A stretch of 60,303 nucleotides of DNA. It comes from Sulfuriferula multivorans (GTDB lineage Bacteria; Pseudomonadota; Gammaproteobacteria; Burkholderiales; Sulfuriferulaceae). The notes below the pieces were generated by a model. That model was not told the DNA's origin, did no database searches, and worked only from the letters and a program-made list of their open reading frames with translations. The position numbers and the translations under genes were made by a program. Positions 57,056 to 60,303 of this stretch are shown here, piece by piece. Positions within the stretch are counted from its first letter, which is position 1; each line of letters starts with the position of its first letter. The stretch spans positions 105,121 through 165,423 of the forward strand of contig NZ_BGOW01000036.1 of NCBI RefSeq assembly GCF_003851125.1, written 5' to 3'.

Positions 57056-57628
57056 TCAGCCAAACAAGGTTTTAACGTTCACATCGGTTATTTCGTCTGC
57101 CTTGAATCTGAGCAGTTCAAAGGCCTTGAAGCCGAATTTTTTAGCGATGATCACGTCAGGGAACTGTTCAATGCGCACGTTGTTGATGTTAACGCTGTCA
57201 TTGTAGAATTCGCGACGGTCGGCAATCGCATTTTCAAGTCCGATAATGCGTGCCTGAAGGGTTTTGAAGCTCGCGTCGGCTTTCAGTTCGGGATAGGCTT
57301 CCACCACGGCAAACAGCCCGCCCAGACTGGTACGCAATGAACCTTCCGCGCTGGATAAGGCGGGCACATTGTGCGCCTCGCGTGCCGTAGACACCGCGGC
57401 GCGCGCCTGCATCACTTTTTCCAGGGTTTGTTGCTCGAACTGCATGTACTGCTTGCAGGTTTCCACCAGCTTGGGCAATTCGTCGTGACGTTGCTTGAGC
57501 AGTACATCGATGTTCGACCAGGCGCGCCCGACGTTATGCTTGAGTGTGACCAGCCCGTTATAGAGCAATATCGTGTAAAGCGCGACAATGACCAGAATGA
57601 TCAGTGTGACAATCTGAGCGGTGCCCAT
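57056..57628 (-). CDS. lemA: LemA-family membrane protein
   Basis: The 190-residue protein has an N-terminal membrane helix (about 4-24) and a helical coiled-coil body: NGLVTLKHNVGRAWSNIDVL, LLKQRHDELPKLVETCKQY, AYPELKAD, REFYNDSVNINN. These are the LemA hallmarks. Function unproven, often envelope-related. It is the first gene of a two-gene unit with the GIDE/EF-hand gene. Confidence 0.95.
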   Translation of the reverse strand: MGTAQIVTLIILVIVALYTILLYNGLVTLKHNVGRAWSNIDVLLKQRHDELPKLVETCKQYMQFEQQTLEKVMQARAAVSTAREAHNVPALSSAEGSLRTSLGGLFAVVEAYPELKADASFKTLQARIIGLENAIADRREFYNDSVNINNVRIEQFPDVIIAKKFGFKAFELLRFKADEITDVNVKTLFG

Positions 57629-57868
57629 GTTTTCTCCCCTTGTTTATCTGAAGTGTAACGGATAAGCAGCAAAAAAATTAAGGGTAAAGCAGTATGGTTC
57701 AGCTCAGACAGGGCGCTTGCCGGTGTTCGGCTTTGCCAGGCGAGCAACACACCTTCCGTACGCGGATGTGTTATGTTTGTTCCTGGTCTTGATGGAATTT
57801 GTCACGGCTTTGTCGCAATGCCGCAATGCGGCTTCAGTAAATTAACTATTTTGTCTGTCGGAGTTCAC

Positions 57869-58714
57869 ATGCTTTATCCGGAAGTATTTGGCACATTGGA
57901 AAAACTACGCTGGAACATGGCCAAAGACGTGCCCTGGGATAGCTTTGATCCGACGCTGCTGACCGATGAGCAGGCCGCCACCATCAAGATGAACGCGATT
58001 ACCGAATGGTCGGCGCTGCCTGCTACGGAAATGTTTTTGCGCGATAACCGCCATGACAGCGATTTTTCGGCGTTTATGTCGGTGTGGTTTTACGAAGAAC
58101 AAAAGCATGCGCTGGTGTTAATGGAATATCTGCGCCGCTTTCGTCCGGACATGGCGCCTACTGAGGAAGAATTGCATCAGGTGCGTTTTGAATTTGATCC
58201 AGCGCCGCCGCTGGACACCCTCATGCTGCATTTCTGTGGCGAAATGCGACTGACGCAGTGGTACCGCCGCGCCGCGCAGTGGCACACCGAGCCTGTCATC
58301 AAGCATATTTATGGGCTGCTCTCCGGCGATGAGGCGCGTCATGGCGGGGTGTATTTTCGTTACATGCAGCAGGCGATCGAACGTCAGGGAGATGAGGCGC
58401 GGGCCGCTTTCGCCAAGGTTGGAGTGTTGATGACCAGCTCCGGGCGCAGCTCCAAGCCTTTGCATCCGACGAATTTGCATGTCAGCGCCGCATTTTTCCC
58501 CAATGACACGGTACAAAGCCGCATGCCCGATCCGGACTGGCTCGAACACTGGCTGGATAATCAGATCCAGTTTGATCCAAGCTGGGAAGCCAAAGTGGTC
58601 AACACCATCCTGATCAAGTTGTCCAATCTGTTCGGCCAGTCCTTTGAGAGTATCAAGGATCTGAACCGTTACCGTAAACAAGTTGCTTCGGCGGTGCCTA
58701 CAGCCGCATTCTAA
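57869..58714 (+). CDS. Ferritin-like di-iron protein
   Basis: From the ATG at 57869, which has a CGGAG ribosome site, the product is 281 residues. It has the four-helix ferritin-like di-iron signature: E46 or E54, E77-Q-K-H80, E125, and E155-A-R-H158. This resembles acyl-ACP-desaturase or fatty-acid/rubrerythrin-like oxygenases rather than an iron store. Substrate unknown. A longer frame from 57773 has no family support. Its 3' end overlaps the iron alcohol dehydrogenase gene on the other strand by 17 bases. Confidence 0.8.
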   Translation: MLYPEVFGTLEKLRWNMAKDVPWDSFDPTLLTDEQAATIKMNAITEWSALPATEMFLRDNRHDSDFSAFMSVWFYEEQKHALVLMEYLRRFRPDMAPTEEELHQVRFEFDPAPPLDTLMLHFCGEMRLTQWYRRAAQWHTEPVIKHIYGLLSGDEARHGGVYFRYMQQAIERQGDEARAAFAKVGVLMTSSGRSSKPLHPTNLHVSAAFFPNDTVQSRMPDPDWLEHWLDNQIQFDPSWEAKVVNTILIKLSNLFGQSFESIKDLNRYRKQVASAVPTAAF

Positions 58715-59885
58715 GCACGGTTTCAATCTCGTCATCGGTCAGCAGTATAGGGTTGGTTCTCATACTGCTGCCGCGACTGCTGGTTACGATGCGAGATAGG
58801 TCATCCACACAGACGCCATAATGATTGAGACGCGGCAGATCCATTTCCCTGGTCCACTTATCCAGTATTTCAATCAAGGTATCGTGTGCGGCCAAGTCGT
58901 CCAGCGTTTCATCATTGCCCAGTAACCGACCCAGCTGCGCGTATTTTCGTAAGGCGATACCGGCGGGTGTGCGTTGCTTTAATGCCTGTATATTGATTTG
59001 CGTCGCCGCTGCGACCAGGGTGCCGCAAGCCACACCGTGCGGGATCGGGAAAAAAGCCCCCAGCGGCGCAGCCAGTCCATGTACTGAACCCAGCCCAACT
59101 TGCGCCAGAGTGATACCCGACAGGAGTGCGGCATAGGCCATACCTGAGCGCGCATCCGCAGCGGCCGCGCCCTGTTGATACCAAACCAAAAGACTGTCAC
59201 GCGTTATGCGCAGGCCATCCAGCGCAAGTGCATCGGTAAATGGATTGGCTTTGGTGGAAACAAATGACTCTAATAACTGAGTGAGCGCATCCATGCCATT
59301 TGCGGCGATAACCGGAGCCGGACAGGAGGCAAGCAGATCCGGATCAACCACGGCATATTCCGCTATCAGGCTTTCATCGCGGAAGGACTTTTTAAAGCCG
59401 TGCTCACCATGCAGGCTTAATACGGCATTTTTGGTGGCCTCCGAGCCTGTGCCCGCGGTAGTCGGCACCGCAATAAAAGGGGTGGCAGGGCCCGAATAAG
59501 GCCGCTCTGGCCCAACGCCTTCGAGGTGATCCATGACGGAGTTGCCAGGGCGCAGCAAACCTGCAATCGCTTTCGCGGCATCCAGGGCACTGCCGCCGCC
59601 AATGCCAACCACAACGTCGATTGCACAATCCTGTAAACGCGCTACTTCCTTATCTACCAGATATGGCGAAGGCTCGGTTTCCACCTTTACGTCCAGCCAT
59701 GTTATCCCGTGCGCCTCCAGGCCGCACAATAATTCTGTCCAGATGCGTGAATCACGAATAGCGGAGCGCCCGGTGACCAGCAGTACATGTTTGCCATAAC
59801 GAGCAGCCAACTCAGGAAGCTGCTGCACAGTGCCTGGCCCGAATAAAACGCGTGGCAAACGTGAAATATTGAACGCATTCATCAT
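58698..59885 (-). CDS. Iron-containing alcohol dehydrogenase family protein
   Basis: The 395-residue NAD(P)-dependent enzyme has a nucleotide-binding half with VVGIGGGSALDAAKA and TTAGTGSEAT. The metal half has GMDALTQLLES, VHGLAAPLG and IPHGVACG. Of the usual metal ligands (Asp and three His) the first His position in GMDALTH is Gln, a substitution seen in one subfamily of iron ADHs. Substrate unknown. Convergent with the ferritin-like gene, overlapping its end by 17 bases. Confidence 0.92.
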   Translation of the reverse strand: MMNAFNISRLPRVLFGPGTVQQLPELAARYGKHVLLVTGRSAIRDSRIWTELLCGLEAHGITWLDVKVETEPSPYLVDKEVARLQDCAIDVVVGIGGGSALDAAKAIAGLLRPGNSVMDHLEGVGPERPYSGPATPFIAVPTTAGTGSEATKNAVLSLHGEHGFKKSFRDESLIAEYAVVDPDLLASCPAPVIAANGMDALTQLLESFVSTKANPFTDALALDGLRITRDSLLVWYQQGAAAADARSGMAYAALLSGITLAQVGLGSVHGLAAPLGAFFPIPHGVACGTLVAAATQINIQALKQRTPAGIALRKYAQLGRLLGNDETLDDLAAHDTLIEILDKWTREMDLPRLNHYGVCVDDLSRIVTSSRGSSMRTNPILLTDDEIETVLRMRL

Positions 59886-60046
59886 AAAATTTGATTGCAG
59901 GTGTAGTTGTAATGAAGAGGTGTTCGAATTTTTTTGATTATTCGAGGGTGTTTTTTATTACAGTAAAAATGAAATCTGTTCAGGTATTTAGGTTCATTTT
60001 GCCCGCAAAATGTATCCCCGGCAAAGGGGGTGGACGCGAATAAATG

Positions 60047-60076
60047 TTGACGCCAAACGCCGTGCTTTGCTATAGT
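60047..60076 (+). promoter_or_regulatory. Sigma-70 promoter of tRNA-fMet
   Basis: TTGACG (60047-60052) and TATAGT (60071-60076) are separated by 18 bases, a near-consensus -35/-10 pair, about 55 bases upstream of the mature tRNA start. It points toward tRNA-fMet. Confidence 0.75.
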
Positions 60077-60129
60077 CTCACTTCTCGACGAGGCACAAAC
60101 AACGCAGCGATGAGAAGTAGTAAATCGGA

Positions 60130-60206
<77 letters not shown>

Positions 60207-60214
60207 AGCAACAC

Positions 60215-60260
60215 CGCTCTTTAACAACAAGACAACCGATAAGTGTGGGTATTTGCGATG
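60215..60260 (+). promoter_or_regulatory. boxA / rRNA-leader-like sequence
   Basis: CGCTCTTTAACA (60215-60226) matches the boxA antitermination element of rRNA leaders. It is followed by ACCGATAAGTGTGGG, a phrase usual just upstream of 16S rRNA in betaproteobacteria. The window ends 43 bases further on, so whether a 16S gene follows cannot be seen. Confidence 0.5.
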
Positions 60261-60303
60261 GGTACCTGATTTTGGGAGCCGGGTAACTGGTAACTGGAAG
60301 AGG

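Overview
The window looks like chromosomal DNA of a betaproteobacterium, probably a Nitrosomonadales-type sulfur or iron oxidiser. That placement is an inference. It rests on the ftsK/trxB divergent pair, a SoxB thiosulfohydrolase, a DsrE-family protein, a complete pel operon and a beta-type rRNA-leader-like sequence after tRNA-fMet. Gene-dense parts are GC-rich. Three stretches are visibly more AT-rich: 5.3-6.2 kb, 31.7-35.8 kb and parts of 37.8-49.9 kb.

Layout. 1-5.3 kb: start of ftsK (minus), then trxB, an Smr protein, a peroxiredoxin and a PIN-PhoH ATPase followed by overlapping barnase-like and barstar-like genes. 5.3-12 kb: an accessory stretch with two small membrane-protein ORFs flanking an attC-like site, a BON protein, a decayed IS481-type transposase, a BcsA-like PilZ glycosyltransferase with bcsS, an SDR gene fragment, a DsrE-family gene and copies of a degenerate repeat. 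12-16.7 kb: histidine kinase, response regulator and a REC-PAS-PAS-GGDEF-EAL protein. 17-27.4 kb: secreted metallophosphoesterase-like protein, PLD-like protein, EamA exporter, orphan GspE/PilB-type ATPase, DUF2721, yheS, DUF1853. 27.7-31.7 kb: DUF1328, tas, methyltransferase, Bcr/CflA exporter, DUF2288. 32-35.8 kb: two membrane diguanylate cyclases plus a PhnD-like binding protein. 35.9-37.8 kb: tRNA-Arg(CCU), MFS, second peroxiredoxin. 37.8-49.9 kb: pelABCDEFG. 50-54.1 kb: DksA/TraR-type protein, polX, uup. 54.2-60.3 kb: soxB lacking an export signal, a GIDE/EF-hand protein with lemA, a ferritin-like protein convergent with an iron alcohol dehydrogenase, and tRNA-fMet followed by a boxA/rRNA-leader-like sequence.

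The unifying theme is cyclic-di-GMP and surface polysaccharide. Three GGDEF proteins all keep an RxxD I-site. Likely c-di-GMP receivers are the PilZ domain on the cellulose-synthase-like enzyme, the RxxD site in PelD, and possibly the MshEN-like N-terminus of the GspE-type ATPase. The window therefore encodes makers and likely receivers of the signal for two separate exopolysaccharides (Pel and a cellulose-like polymer). A candidate sigma-54 promoter precedes the second.
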